A stretch of 64,000 nucleotides of DNA from Patiria miniata (taxonomy: Eukaryota > Echinodermata > Asteroidea > Valvatida > Asterinidae), in the NCBI RefSeq assembly GCF_015706575.1, contig NW_024037072.1:22197162-22261161 (forward strand), written 5' to 3'. Under the pieces are notes generated by a model. That model did not search any database. It had not been told where the DNA came from and saw only the letters and a program-made list of their open reading frames with translations. Position 1 is the first letter of the stretch; the number at the start of each line of letters is the position of its first letter. Positions 36,736-47,600 of this stretch are shown in pieces. The position numbers and the translations under genes are program-made.

Positions 36736-37599
36736 AGAGAACTAAGGGATTGGCTGGGGCATTGTTATGGCTCAGACCAATCCCTGAAAGCTTGACTAGC
36801 ACATAACTTTTTGATTTTTTTTTATCCTCTATCTTTTATACTTTGGTTTAGTTTGATATTTGCATCTGCTCGTCAGATGTACGGTAGTTTTGAAAACGAA
36901 ACAGAGGTCTATATCATGAATCAAGGAATCATAATTGACTATAATTAAAACGGAGTTTCGTTCGATCAATATGACTACCATTCAATGGCGCAATTTCCAA
37001 TTAACGTAAAAACGCCATATTATACCTGGGAAAAATAAAGACGTACATTGTAATATAAACATTATTTACATCTTCCAAATAACGTTTCTTCAATTGTGAA
37101 CATTCCCAACAAATATAGTAATTCGCAAAATAGGGGAACAAAACGCAAGATAACAAAGTCCATCACCCTTAAAACTGGAAATTCAAAATGAAAAACAAAG
37201 TACAATAATGTACATTAAGGATTGAATTGTAAAAAAATCCATTGCATGGGGCTTTTACTGACTTGCTTTTTTTACAGTCAGTAACATGCAGGCGCAGATC
37301 CTGAGGAATTTTTTTTTTCGAACCCCTCCACTGCTCTGACACAAAAAGTAAAGCTATTCTACAGCGGTTATTAACGCTAGGCCTATATCACAGAATATGC
37401 ATATACAAAGCTGCCGATGTCCGTATTTTTGTGCAAAGCGGACATTATTACCAGTAAACAGTTTAAAAGCGTGTCAGAGCGGGGGGTGTTTCGCATTTTT
37501 TTTCACGGATTTCTATGAATTTTTTTTTTGGACAGAATTGGGCATGGGCATCGCGAGGGGACAAGGAGGGGGGCGCTTGCCCCCCCCCCCCCCGAAAAG

Positions 37600-37637
<38 letters not shown>

Positions 37638-38321
37638 GGCGCGAAGTCATAGTGGTGTAAATTTAATGAGTTCGGGGTGCAAAATGTCCCTGCCACCCTC
37701 TTTAATTAATAAATCGAGAATTTGTTGAGAAAGACAAGAATTTTTTGGGAAATTTTTTTGCCCTCCTCTAGAAAAAGTCCTGAAAGGGAGGGACCCCCCC
37801 CTCCTCCCCCAGATCCGCGCCTGCACCTCCTCGATCGTTTTGCGCAACACATGATCAAGTAGTGTGCAATAACACCTGGCCTCCGAAAATCAAAAGGTGG
37901 TAAGGGGGGGGGGGGGGGGGAGAAACGCACTATACTTTCAATGGGGGCGCTGTTCAAATCCGACGATTATTAACACTAGGGCTATATCACAGAATATGCA
38001 TACACCCCTAACAAAGCTGCCGATGTCCGTATTTTTGTGGAAAGCGAACATTGTTACTAGTAAACAGTTTTTACGTGTCGGAGCGGGGGGGGGGGGTATT
38101 TCGATTTTTTTTCATGGATTTCGATTTTTTTTTTTTTTTGGACCGAGCTGGGGGACCCCCCCCCCCCCGGATCCGCGCCTGCACCTCCTCGATCGTTTTG
38201 CGCAACACAGGATCGAGTTGGTGTGCAATGACATCGGGGATAACCCTGCATTTCTTCAGAAGCTTTCGGCAGCAGCACGCGCCTTCCGCCGCCGCGTTCC
38301 CGTCTTCTGCAAGGCTACCCC

Positions 38322-39030
38322 CCTTGCAATTTTTGTCAATTTTGGTCAAAAAATGAAATTGCTCCAAACTTCCTGGAAAGACTCCTAAGGGACCCTCGAA
38401 CATATTCCAACTCGATTCAGGGACAGATATATCATTAAAAAGAAATTCATATTTTAGCCAATTTTTATGAAAACTGTAATTTTTTTATGAAAACCTTTCG
38501 CAATTTTTGTCAATTTTCGTCAAAAAAAAAAGGAAATTGCTCCAAACTTCCTGGAAAGACTTCTAAGGGCCCCTGGAACACATTCCATTGCGATTTAGGG
38601 ACAGATATATCATTAAAAAGAAATTCATATTTTAGCCAAATTTTATGAAAAATGTAATGTTTGTCAATTTTGGTCAAAAAATGAAAATGCTCCAAACTTC
38701 CTGAGCTGGTCTCAATTAACCACACATTTCTCCATAGTCAAGCCACCAGACTATTGACACTGAATGAAGAGGTCAGTCTTTTCAAATAGTTGGACCATTG
38801 TTGGACATGTACCAGTCTAGTATTTAGGGACAGAAAACGAAATTCATATTTTAGCCAAATTTTATGAAAAATGTACGGCTAACCCCTTGCAATTTTTGTC
38901 AATTTTCGTCAAAAAAATGAAATTACTCCAAACTTCCTGGAAAGACTCCTAAGGGACCCTGGAACATATTCCAACTCGATTTAGGGACAGATATATCATT
39001 AAAAAGAAATTCTTATTTACCCATTATTAT
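38322..39030. repeat. 166-bp tandem repeat, short array (about 4 units)
   Basis: Units start GCAATTTTTGTCAATTTT and contain GCTCCAAACTTCCTGGAAAG, CTCCTAAGGGACCCTGGAAC, GATTTAGGGACAGATATATC and AAAGAAATTCATATTTTAGC. The array is interrupted at about 38702-38838 by a piece of the repeat also seen at 41460-41570. Confidence 0.85.
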
Positions 39031-39234
39031 GAAAAATCCCTGCCCCCCCCCCGCTCTTTAACTGATAAATCGAGAATTTGTAGAGAAATACAAGAATATT
39101 TTGGGAATTTTTTTTTTGCCCCCCCCCCCTCTAGAAAAGGTCCTGGCGACGCCCATGGGTTGTGCACATCACTCTTTGTTGGAAACGCGTCACATTCTCT
39201 GGCGCATGGCGGCGAGTTCGATCCAGACGTAGAC

Positions 39235-39393
39235 ATGTCTTCTTCGTCAGAAATGATATCTTGGGGGTTTAGAGATCACAAGGAATATTTCGCTAACGGA
39301 AGGAAGCAGCACAGCGCAGTATGCAAGTCATGTGGGCTGGGGATGTCGGAGAAGTCTGAAACAACTTTACCAAGCAAAAACAACACTTTTTAA
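39235..39393 (+). pseudogene. BED-type zinc-finger-like exon remnant (hAT transposase-like)
   Basis: A 52-aa frame starts MSSSSEMISWGFRDHKEYF and continues to HSAVCKSCGLGM. Trp10, Phe12 and the CKSC pair (Cys30, Cys33) match the first half of a BED finger as found at the N-terminus of hAT transposases. The two downstream His expected in a full finger are not in the frame. The same DNA at 56150-56375 has lost the frame. I take it as a remnant of the parent element's transposase, not a host gene. Confidence 0.45.
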
Positions 39394-39937
39394 CAACACT
39401 TTTTAAATGGATTTCTATGGGATTTTTGTGGGTTTTTTTCAGATCTGTTTTTTTTTTACTCCCCCCCCCCCGATCCGCGCCTGATTGTAATTTCTTCATC
39501 TGGATATTTATAAAGTTTTCGTATGTCTTATGTCTACAAACTGAGCCAGTGGGACCTAGGCACGCGTTTGTTCCTACTCCATGATATTTTGCACCAGCAC
39601 AAAGTAACTGTATATACACAGCAAGCCAAGAACAAGTGGTACAGGTCTTATTGCTCTGAAAGCCTGCTGGCACCAAGGGCGTCCATCACTTCTCAAAATA
39701 AGAAATAAGACCTACCGATATATCAGTTAGGCTCCTAAATATTGTATAACGGTTGGAGAATATAGTGATACTATAGTCTAAGTGGATGCAATCGCGTAAG
39801 AATAATAACGTTATAATGTACACATTTTGCAGATTCGCTGACAGTATGTTTCCATTGTGTTTTTACAAACTGACTTTTTCACTGCATCTTTTTGCCGATT
39901 GTGTGCGGAGACATGTAAAATAAATTTCGTGGATTAA

Positions 39938-40354
39938 AAAAGGCCGGATTATTTTGACCATCTCTCAGCCGGGGGGGGGGCGGATTCCGGCCCCCCCCCC
40001 AAGATCTCGGCCATGGAGTGACGAAAAATTTTGAAACTCGGTACATACATAGAGCAACTCTTTCTAAAAATACCCAAGAAATTTCATGACTATAGGTCAA
40101 AGGGTTTTGGAATTATGGGTAATTAATTATTCATATGTACGAATGGCAATTCTGCTCAGTGTACACGACGTATGGGAAAATTAAGTTTTCTGGGCGCGTA
40201 GCGCCGGAACATTTTGTGCTACGCGGCAACCCGTGGTCCGATTTTTATGTTTTTGGTATCAAAAGATGCGCAAAGCTCGAGGCTAAAAAGTCATAACAGC
40301 TCGGGTCGAAAATGTTGGGGGGGGGGGCAGATTCCGCCCCCGGCCCTTTTAGGG
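39938..40354 (+). mobile_element. TTAA-target MITE (piggyBac-like), copy 1
   Basis: TTAA flanks both ends (39934-39937, 40355-40358). The right end reads in reverse CCCTAAAAGGGCCGGGGGCG, and the left has AAAAGGCCGG followed by a GGGG...CGGATTCCGG block. The interior ('gccatggagtgacgaaaaat', 'caacccgtggtccgat') is shared with 44735-45378. Confidence 0.65.
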
Positions 40355-40358
40355 TTAA

Positions 40359-41006
40359 TACATGCAAGTTTCTGAAAAACTGTGGTGAATGAAAAAAGTT
40401 ATGTGCTGACCAAGCATTCAGGTGCACGGACTTTCAACTCAATGAGCCCCTTCAATAAACCAAACACCCACAGTCGACATACGCAACGCCCTCTAGTGTT
40501 CACACGGAACACTTCACGGTAAGACGAATTAAGGAAAACGCCCATTCGTAAACGGAAATTTATTCTTACTCGGGCAGCCGTCAGCCGTCGGTCGGCTGAC
40601 GTCAGACTTGGATACTTGTAAGGATAACTCTCATAATAGAACAAATAAGGTTTATTAGTTGACAACCGAATATTTCCATACAACTCCTCCATTAATTGGA
40701 GATTAAAGGTACACAGATTGCTTCATTTGCGATCTTTTCACAACTCTCTATATCATATATATTTTTCCCACTGGAAATTCAACAGCGGTACTACATTTTC
40801 TACGCGGGTGTCCCTACAAACATCGTTCAGAATGTGCGACAGAATACATGGAACCCGTGAACCTGGCTGTGACACTGACTGACCTCTGAGTCATCCCCCC
40901 TCTGCGCGTATCTTCCTCAAACGTGGCATAAGTGACATCGGCATACAGTTCCAGAACCACTAAATTCAGGGTTTGGATTGAGGCGATTGTCTTCCAAACT
41001 TCAAGA
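40359..41006. promoter_or_regulatory. Upstream region of ZFPL1
   Basis: About 650 bp without shared repeats, more GC-rich than the preceding TE block, ending in the ZFPL1 ATG at 41007. No TATA box or known operator was recognised. The position alone suggests that promoter and 5' UTR lie here. Confidence 0.35.
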
Positions 41007-44000
41007 ATGGGTCTTTGTAAATGCCCCAAGAGAAAAGTCACCAACTTGTTTTGTTTTGAGCACCGTGTGAATGTTTGCGAGCATTGTTTAGTCGCAAATC
41101 ATCCGAAGGCAAGTATCAACATGATCAAATTTCTTTCCCATTCAAACTGTGCACAATTTTGTAATACAGGATACAGGCCAAGGCCTACATTCTTTCCAAA
41201 TGAAGTCTTTGGAAAGAACATACAGATTTGAATGTAGTATCAGACGCCACTTCTTAGGTTGTGTACAAAAGTCTATGGAGTGTCGAATGCATTTTCTTTA
41301 TTTTAATTTTTATTTTAATTTTATTTTATTGTAATCTTTAACGAGGGTAGGGCTAATTCGCACCATAAATGTGGCCAATTTACTGGACTACCTCCGTAAA
41401 TAAAGGCCACACTTGGAATATGTACCCGAAAATGTAGAACTTTGTCAAGTTTTTATTTTCACATTTAGCAATAACACCAATTGGCACCAGACTAATGACA
41501 ATGAATGAAGAAGTCAGTCTTGTCAAGCAGTTGGACCATGGATGAACATGTAGCAGTCTAGTCTTTGGCCTCATTTTGAAATCACTTGACTTCCCTCTCT
41601 TGTGCAAGCCACTGCCAAATATTGAAGAAATGTCTCCTTTAAAAATTGAATTGAGTCTTCAAACTTGGATGGTAAAATACTGAGGAACTTTTCTTTGCCC
41701 AACGACAGTTTTGAAGAAATTTGCTGATTAAAGAGTGAGTGAAATTGGCCTGATCTTCTTTTGCATCGTTTTGAGCTACAGGCTACTTTTGTTGCAAATT
41801 GTTGAGAAGTCTTAAGAATGCCCATTATAAGCCTGATAAATCTTGTCCTTGCAGTGCATCGTCAAGTCTTACCTACAGTGGCTACAAGACAGCGACTATG
41901 ACATCAGATGCAGCCTGTGCCTCAAAGAACTTGCCGATGGAGATGTTGTAAGGTTACTGTGCTACGGTAAGCTGACACACACATAACAATAGACCAGTTG
42001 CCCATTGTGACCCTGTTATGCCCAAACTATGGCATCGTCCACAGTAGCGATCATCCCAACCATAGAACTTTAGGAATTCTTTAAGTATTATTATTATTCA
42101 TCATTTCTGGTAATGAAACCAAGGATTCCTCAAGATCGCCCTAGGCACTGTAAGCTCGCAAGCCTGAAAAAAAAAACGGTAGAGAGAAGACAATGAGAAG
42201 AAATTACAGCTTTAGAGGTGGGAAGAAAACCCCAGACGAATGTTCTGGGGAAAACCCACGGAATCAGGTAGGGACTGAAAACCCAATCCACATGTTGGCC
42301 CAGGCGGGATTTGAACCCGGGTCACAGCGGTGGAAGGAGAGGAAAGTACCGCTACGCCAACCTGACTCCCCTATTGTTGGTACTGTCCCAATAGTGTTGG
42401 GACAGTACCAATGGGACTGTCCCTGATAGTTTGAACCATAATACACAGTTGGGCCTTAAAGTTTGAGACTGCCAAGCATAACATATCGCTTATCAATTTT
42501 TTTTTAGCTAAGCAAAAATTGGATGGAAAACCAATCACAGGCAAGGTTAATTGCATTGCAGTTCTGCTGGTACAATGTAACTATGCAAATTTTACTATGC
42601 AAATATTTCATGTACTTACGCAAAAAAAAAATCTGCTTCCAGTTTCCCTACCTACCCTATTCTGACACCCCCTATCCTAATTTTTTTATGGAAAAAACAC
42701 CCAAAACCATCAATTTCTACCTTTTACCCTTGACTACACACAGAGGCCTCCATATGATTGCACACAGACAAATTTGGCCAAAAAAATGCCATGTAATCGG
42801 AAGCAGAACTATTTTTTTGGTTGGCCTTAGCATATTATCAGTGCTTATCAGCTCTATGAAAGTGGCCCTAAGTGGTTCAGTGGCAATGCTTTCATTTTTA
42901 GAGTTGGGTTGGTACACAGGTTGTATGCACTGGCAGGTTGCGCTCATGATTTTCGGCTAAATCTTGCGGTTGTTGGTTCGAGCCCAGCCTGGATTAGTGG
43001 TGCGGGTTTCATTGGGACAGAAACTTTGTCACTCGTTGCTTTCGCCCACCCAGGAGTGAATGGGTACCTGTGAGGGTAGAGATGGTTATGTGTTTTTCAA
43101 CAATATGTTTGTAAATTTTGTCCTCAATATTTTATTCATCTTTTCCCTTCTGCAGATGTGTTCCATTGGGCCTGTCTAGACGAATACGCCCGCCAACTTC
43201 CCCCGCACACGGCTCCAGCAGGCTACACGTGCCCCTCCTGCAATAATGGTATCTTCCCCCCGAGCAACATGGTATCTCCCGTCGCCGGGGTCCTCCGCGA
43301 GACCCTGTCCAGAGTCAACTGGGCGAGGACAGGCTTGGGGCTTTGTCTTGTAAGTCGTTACTAAATTGACTGGCTGCCACTCACTGTTTGGTCTGTTCAC
43401 TTTGATGTGACCAAAGCAGCTTTCCCACATTGAGCTATATTAAATTAACAGAGCGCTAACTCCTCATTCTTGCGTGCGGAGACTCTTTGAAGCCGTCCTG
43501 GGTGCAGACATTTTGAATTTATGTGCATGTTTGTAGAACATAACGAAATTAGATATATTGAATTTTGAAAATGTACTCTAAATGCAATGCGTAAGTAGAA
43601 CGTACATGTACGCAAACAACTTCAGCGCGTCTGTGGGGAGTGTGGCCCTTGTGGTTAGGGTTTGTGATTCATGATCAGGGGTCATTGAATCAAAGTACTG
43701 GCCATATGTTGTGTTCTTGGGCAAGCCACTGTACCCCACTTGCCTCTCTCCACCTAGGAATATGAATGGGTACCAGCATTAGCAGGGGAATAGAGATATT
43801 CTCAGTACCGTAATTTTCGGAATATTAAGCCGCCGCTTATACGTTGAATTTGCCCATGAAAATGTTTACTGCAGCTTATACACGGGGCGGCATATACGCC
43901 GAGCCTTGAAGAATAAAAATGACATTCAAATGTGTATTTAATGTACTGGTATAAGAAAAGATCTGTTGCTGAAAGGACCGGACGGGCCAGCTGGCAGCAA

Positions 44001-47000
44001 TTTCCGTTTCTTATTTTTCATCATCAATTTCCATATTTAATTGTAAGAGTATCGACTGCAAATGATCTGATATACATGTTACTTTTATGGCCCTTTTTAT
44101 AGCTTTCGTAGTGTAACTGAAACTGGTTCAGAGCATTTTGACTAAAATTTGGAGGCCTCACAAAATTAAAACCGCTGTGGTTATTATCTTCATTTAGAGC
44201 AAGGTTTTTATTAATTAATTGATTGGTACCTCTCCGGCTAAATACAAGTGATCCAATGTGGGTGGTAAGCCATTCCAACCATCCCAAATCCAGTCGTGAT
44301 TCCCTAATCCACTCACAATCTTCACCATGTTGTTCCCACACTCCACAGATCGATGAACCACAACAGCCTGCGCAGCAGCGTTTGCAAGAGCCCGTCGAGG
44401 AGCTGTACAAATCCGCGGAGAGCAGCTACAGTGACCCCACTCCATCGTCCAGCATGACCGAGGTGGACAGCGCTGCGTACAGGCCCGCTGCTACCACAGG
44501 GGTACAGGCCAGGACAACAAGTACTAATATTGTCAACATCGACAGCACAACGCCACTTCTAAAGCCGGAGACGTTGTCCAGTGGTAAGTGTCGGTTGGAC
44601 AGATCCAAATTGCCACCAGTTTAGGTTCTTCTTGCCATGAGGTGATTTTCCCTTTTAAAAACCTGGGTTTGTTTTTATACCAAGATTTTCGATGTTTATC
44701 GTTGACTGAGCCCAGTGTGACATCATCTGGTTAATCCCTTAAAGGGGGTGGGGGCCGGATGCCCCTAAGATCTCAGCCATCGAGTGACGAAAAATTGTTA
44801 AACTTGGTACATGCATAGAACCACTTTTCATGAACATACCCAACAAATTTCATGACCATCCGCTCTGTTCACAAGTACCCCCTCACCGGCAAAGGAAGAA
44901 CAGTTAAGGGTGACTGACCGACGCCATCTTGCCTGACTGCAATTCATTTGCCACGAAGCGCGGCCACTGCGTGTAAATAGAACAAATCCCCTGGTGTACG
45001 TGCGTCACACACAAGGAACGGTGTGCGTCAACCAGCGAAATGTCCCGCCCATGAGACGTCGTTGCTAGGTAAAAGGGCGCCCTCTTTTGGTAGGGCACGG
45101 AGCTCATAAGTCAAAGGGTTTGGGAATTATGGGAATTAATTTTGCATATGCACGAATGGTAATTCTGCTCTGTGTACACTACGTATATGGGAAAATTCAG
45201 TTCAGACAATTTTTCGCTGTGCGGCAACCCATGGTCCGATTATTATGTTTTTGGTGTCAAAAGCTGGAAATTAAGGCTGGAAGCTAAAAAGTCACACCAG
45301 CTTAGGTTGCGAAAAAAATTGTTTTGAGGCTATCACGGAAAAAGCCCCCCCCCCCCCCCCTTCCCGGCCCCTTTAGGGTTAAATGGTTGGGGTTTACAAA
45401 CATTGTACATGTATTTCAATAAATTTAAAACAAAATCAACGGCAAAGACTTTGAATTGTTCTACAACAGACTATGGTTGATTGTTTCTTCACCAGGTCAG
45501 CTCCCAACAGCTCACAAGAGACAAGGGGGGACTCGGGATGATGAGATTGTGGACATTATCCAAGACCACGACGTAGACAAGTACAAGAGGAGGAGTGCTT
45601 TCCATTGGTTTGCAAGGTGGTTCAAGTAAGTCCAAACCTAGAGTTTGTGAAACCTTTTAATTTATGAGAATCGCTTACCAAATGGCACTATTTATAGCTA
45701 TAGTCCATCATTTGCAGCTATCCACAAAGTAACTGGCGTAATTATTCTTGAAAAAACATACTTGGTTGAAAGATGGGACTAAACTCCCTGTGAAATTATT
45801 CTTTCTGGCAAGCTGTCATTTGAAGTAGTGAACGAAAGAGGCCTTTCTAACAATGCGTCTTAAGACACACCGTTTTTATTTATTTTTTTTAATCGGCGAA
45901 GCGCGCGCAAGCGTTGACACGACGCCCACGCGCGCGTGGACACTTTAATTCGTCGAATCTGTGTGCAATATTGCGTAGCTGCAATCGGCTCAGTGAAAAC
46001 GTGTCTCGGACGCTGAATTCAGGCCCAATTCAAAACATGATTCAGCAACTTTTGATTTGAAATTGAGATCCTAGAATGCTGTTTTTCTCGGAATATACAG
46101 CTGAAGCTGAGCTGAAACTTCATCAGGTTAGTGGTTCAGTACCCTTCCTTAGATTTTGAGCACTTTTGTTGCTTCAAACGAACAAAATGCACACATTACA
46201 AATGATGGACTATACCTACACACAGAAGGGGTAGAAAAAGGAAGATAAGTATGGATGTTACGTTTGGATTGGGACCGATTATAATCAACGGGAAAACAGG
46301 ATACAGGTAAGGAGTTCCATAGTGAGGCAGTGCGTGGGAAGAACCTGGATGAATATTTCCTAGAATTTGCTTTAGGAACAATGACTGTATGGGCTCCATG
46401 CACGAACAAGAGAGGGCGTTTTGTTAGTAATTCCGAGAACCCCGTGGACGGAACACAATGCGTTAACGTACTGGTTCACGTACGTATGGCGCAAAGTACG
46501 CACGACTTAATTCTGAATGTGTGCAAAGGCATCGCGGCTTAGTCTGAGCATCAGGCATCGTCGGCAATGCGTTCGAATGTCTCTCCAAGTGGTCTCCCCC
46601 AGCTCTCCCTTTTTGGCCGTTGAGGGGGTACTTGTCTATGGAGCCCATATGGAATATGGATGGAAAGCATGTAGTGCGCCCAAAGGGACGGTTAGAGTAA
46701 TATATTTGCCAGTTATCCGGATGCATCTGTAATCCTCCAAACGAAGTGCATTCGGGAGGGAATAGCTTATTCCCAGAGACTCCCAATGGAGTGATTTGGA
46801 GGGTTCTCATGGGCTTCATGAGCAAATGTCACGAGCCACTGTGGCCCATCAGGCCAGCGTTTATCTCCGGTTTGAGTATAGCATGAAACGACTGAGAATA
46901 TTACTATTCCCCCTGGATGGGATGCTAGTCCATCGCAGGTTGCTCCCACTAATGCCAGTACCCATATATACTCCTGGGTGGAGAGAGGCCAGTGGGGTTG

Positions 47001-47420
47001 AAGTGGCTTGTCCAAGGACACACCATATGACCAGCAGCTGGATTCAAACTCCTGACCCTCTGATCATGTGTAACGAACACTAACCACTAGGCCACACTCC
47101 CCCTCTCATGGGCTTATTAGGGGATTAAAACTTCCTCTACCCGAAACTACAATACCCTGTTTTAATGACAATGCCACGTGTTTGTGATCATTTCCAGGAC
47201 GCGCACAGGGAAACGAAGCACAGATGCCAGCACGCCGATGCGACGCTACGCCATCCTCCTCATCCTCGGTGTGATTGCCTTCTTCACCATCGTTGTCATC
47301 ATGACGCAGGCAGGCCGGGCCTCGGCCAATGCGGACCCATTCCTGGACCCCATGGCCAACCCCAACATCAGGGTGGGAAGGAAGATACTGGGGCTGGGTC
47401 ACCTCCAGCTCGGCTCATAG
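41007..47420 (+). CDS. ZFPL1: ZFPL1 (zinc finger protein-like 1), complete
   Basis: Exons are 41007-41108, 41855-41966, 43156-43349, 44349-44583, 45496-45625 and 47198-47420. Phases agree and give 331 aa (human about 310). Residues 4-33 form a B-box-like finger (C4, C6, C16, H19, C24, C27, H32). Residues 53-100 form a RING-like finger with C53/C56, C70, H75, C78 and C97/C100, including the family hallmark [12 protein letters not shown] and [12 protein letters not shown] Ser/Thr-rich linker follows, and a membrane helix lies at about 275-293 ([17 protein letters not shown]), then [15 protein letters not shown], conserved near the human C-terminus. ZFPL1 is a cis-Golgi membrane protein that binds GM130. 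Intron 1 begins AAG|GCAAGT, a GC-AG intron. Possible poly(A) signals lie at 48079 and 48853. Confidence 0.96.
41350..41575 (+). repeat. Repeat carrying the empty site of the Mutator-like MITE
   Basis: 'ccataaatgtggccaattta' and 'cccgaaaatgtagaactttg' match the flanks of 29515-30197 without the insertion. Its second half (about 41470-41570) matches the interruption in the tandem array at 38702-38838. It lies in ZFPL1 intron 1. Confidence 0.7.
42205..42371 (-). mobile_element. tRNA-headed SINE in ZFPL1 intron 2
   Basis: On the minus strand the head GTTGGCGTAGCGGTA (A box) and GGGTTCAAATCCCGCC (B box) are tRNA-like. The body runs through 'ccccagaacattcgtctggg' to a T-rich end near 42170. This insertion differs from the SINEs at 43635 and 46868. 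Confidence 0.7.
42377..42411. repeat. Short perfect hairpin
   Basis: TTGGTACTGTCCCAA and TTGGGACAGTACCAA are separated by five bases, directly next to the SINE head. Confidence 0.8.
42880..43090 (+). mobile_element. tRNA-headed SINE with conserved core, ZFPL1 intron 2
   Basis: A degenerate tRNA-like head carries the B box GGTTCGAGCCC near 42976. The core CACCCAGGAGTGAATGGGTACC follows near 43045 and is shared, with small changes, with the SINEs at 43635 and 46868. Confidence 0.7.
43635..43800 (+). mobile_element. tRNA-headed SINE with conserved core, ZFPL1 intron 3
   Basis: The head 'gggagtgtggcccttgtggt' has an A-box-like start. The body includes 'tgggcaagccactgtacccc' and the core CACCTAGGAATATGAATGGG. 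It is the same family as 46868-47105. Confidence 0.72.
43806..43910 (+). repeat. Fragment with TACCGTAATTTTCGGAATAT end
   Basis: TACCGTAATTTTCGGAATAT followed by AAGCCGCCGCTTATAC resembles a widespread hAT-type terminus (TACCGTATTTTTCGGA from memory). An inverted partner end was not found, so it is a fragment. Confidence 0.45.
44735..45378 (+). mobile_element. TTAA-target MITE (piggyBac-like), copy 2, with nested insertion
   Basis: TTAA at 44731-44734 and 45379-45382 bounds ends that read TCCCTTAAAGGGGG and, in reverse from the right, CCCTAAAGGGGCCGGG. The interior matches 39938-40354 on both sides of a family A MITE (44857-45108), which is therefore the younger insertion. It lies in ZFPL1 intron 4. 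Confidence 0.72.
44857..45108 (-). mobile_element. MITE family A, copy 4, nested
   Basis: Left end CATCCGCTCTGTTCACAAGT then 'accccctcaccggc', right end 'gggcacggagctcat'. The uninterrupted host sequence is seen in the sister MITE near 40090. A short CAT may be duplicated. Confidence 0.68.
46145..46386 (-). mobile_element. LINE reverse-transcriptase C-terminal fragment
   Basis: The minus-strand frame reads [19 protein letters not shown], the conserved C-terminal motif of CR1/Jockey-like RTs (FFPRTIRLWNSLP). It is about 240 bp long, 5'-truncated and cut at its start by the family A MITE. ZFPL1 intron 5. Confidence 0.75.
46389..46648 (+). mobile_element. MITE family A, copy 2
   Basis: The ends ATGGGCTCCATGCACGAACA and CTTGTCTATGGAGCCCAT are inverted. 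The interior shares 'ccccgtggacgg', 'ttaattctgaatgtg' and 'ttgagggggtacttgt' with copy 1. This is the best preserved copy. Confidence 0.8.
46868..47105 (-). mobile_element. tRNA-headed SINE with conserved core, ZFPL1 intron 5
   Basis: On the minus strand, TGGCCTAGTGGTTAGTG (A box) and GGAGTTTGAATCC (B box) form the head. 'ttggacaagccacttcaacc' and CACCCAGGAGTATATATGGG then follow, matching 43635-43800 closely. Confidence 0.78.
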
Positions 47421-47534
47421 TAAATCTAAAAGGACCACGGCTAAGGGAAATCAAACTGTTTAAGACCACTTTTTTTAAAATAGAATCTGTCAAAAATATT
47501 TCAAGGATCAAGCCAACTGACCCCAAAAAGCTTG

Positions 47535-47600
47535 GTGGTACAGTGGTTTGGACCTCTTCACCATAAAACATTTGATGTGGGTTCGAGTCCAACCGGAGCA
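47535..47600 (+). repeat. tRNA-like head, SINE fragment
   Basis: TGGTGGTACAGTGGTTTGG and GGGTTCGAGTCC are spaced like A and B boxes, in the ZFPL1 3' flank. No recognisable body follows, and a functional tRNA fold is not supported. Confidence 0.5.

Larger units (their letters stand above)
37060..39400 (+). mobile_element. Composite hAT-related repeat, copy 1
   Basis: The order of blocks is: 'tttacatcttccaaataacg' block, CAGGCGCAGATCC end, family B fragment, GATCCGCGCCTG end followed by 'cacctcctcgatcgttttg' (twice, at 37824 and 38181), a short 166-bp tandem array, then a BED-finger-like exon. The copy at 52700-56375 has the same order. CAGGCGCGGATC-type ends are common in hAT elements. Boundaries are approximate. 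Confidence 0.6.

Noticed and set aside
36515-36802. Frames of 80-170 codons shared by 36515-36802 and 61848-62412
   Set aside because: The same peptide appears in both copies of the composite repeat, in the tail behind a tRNA-like block, and has stops and no known domain.
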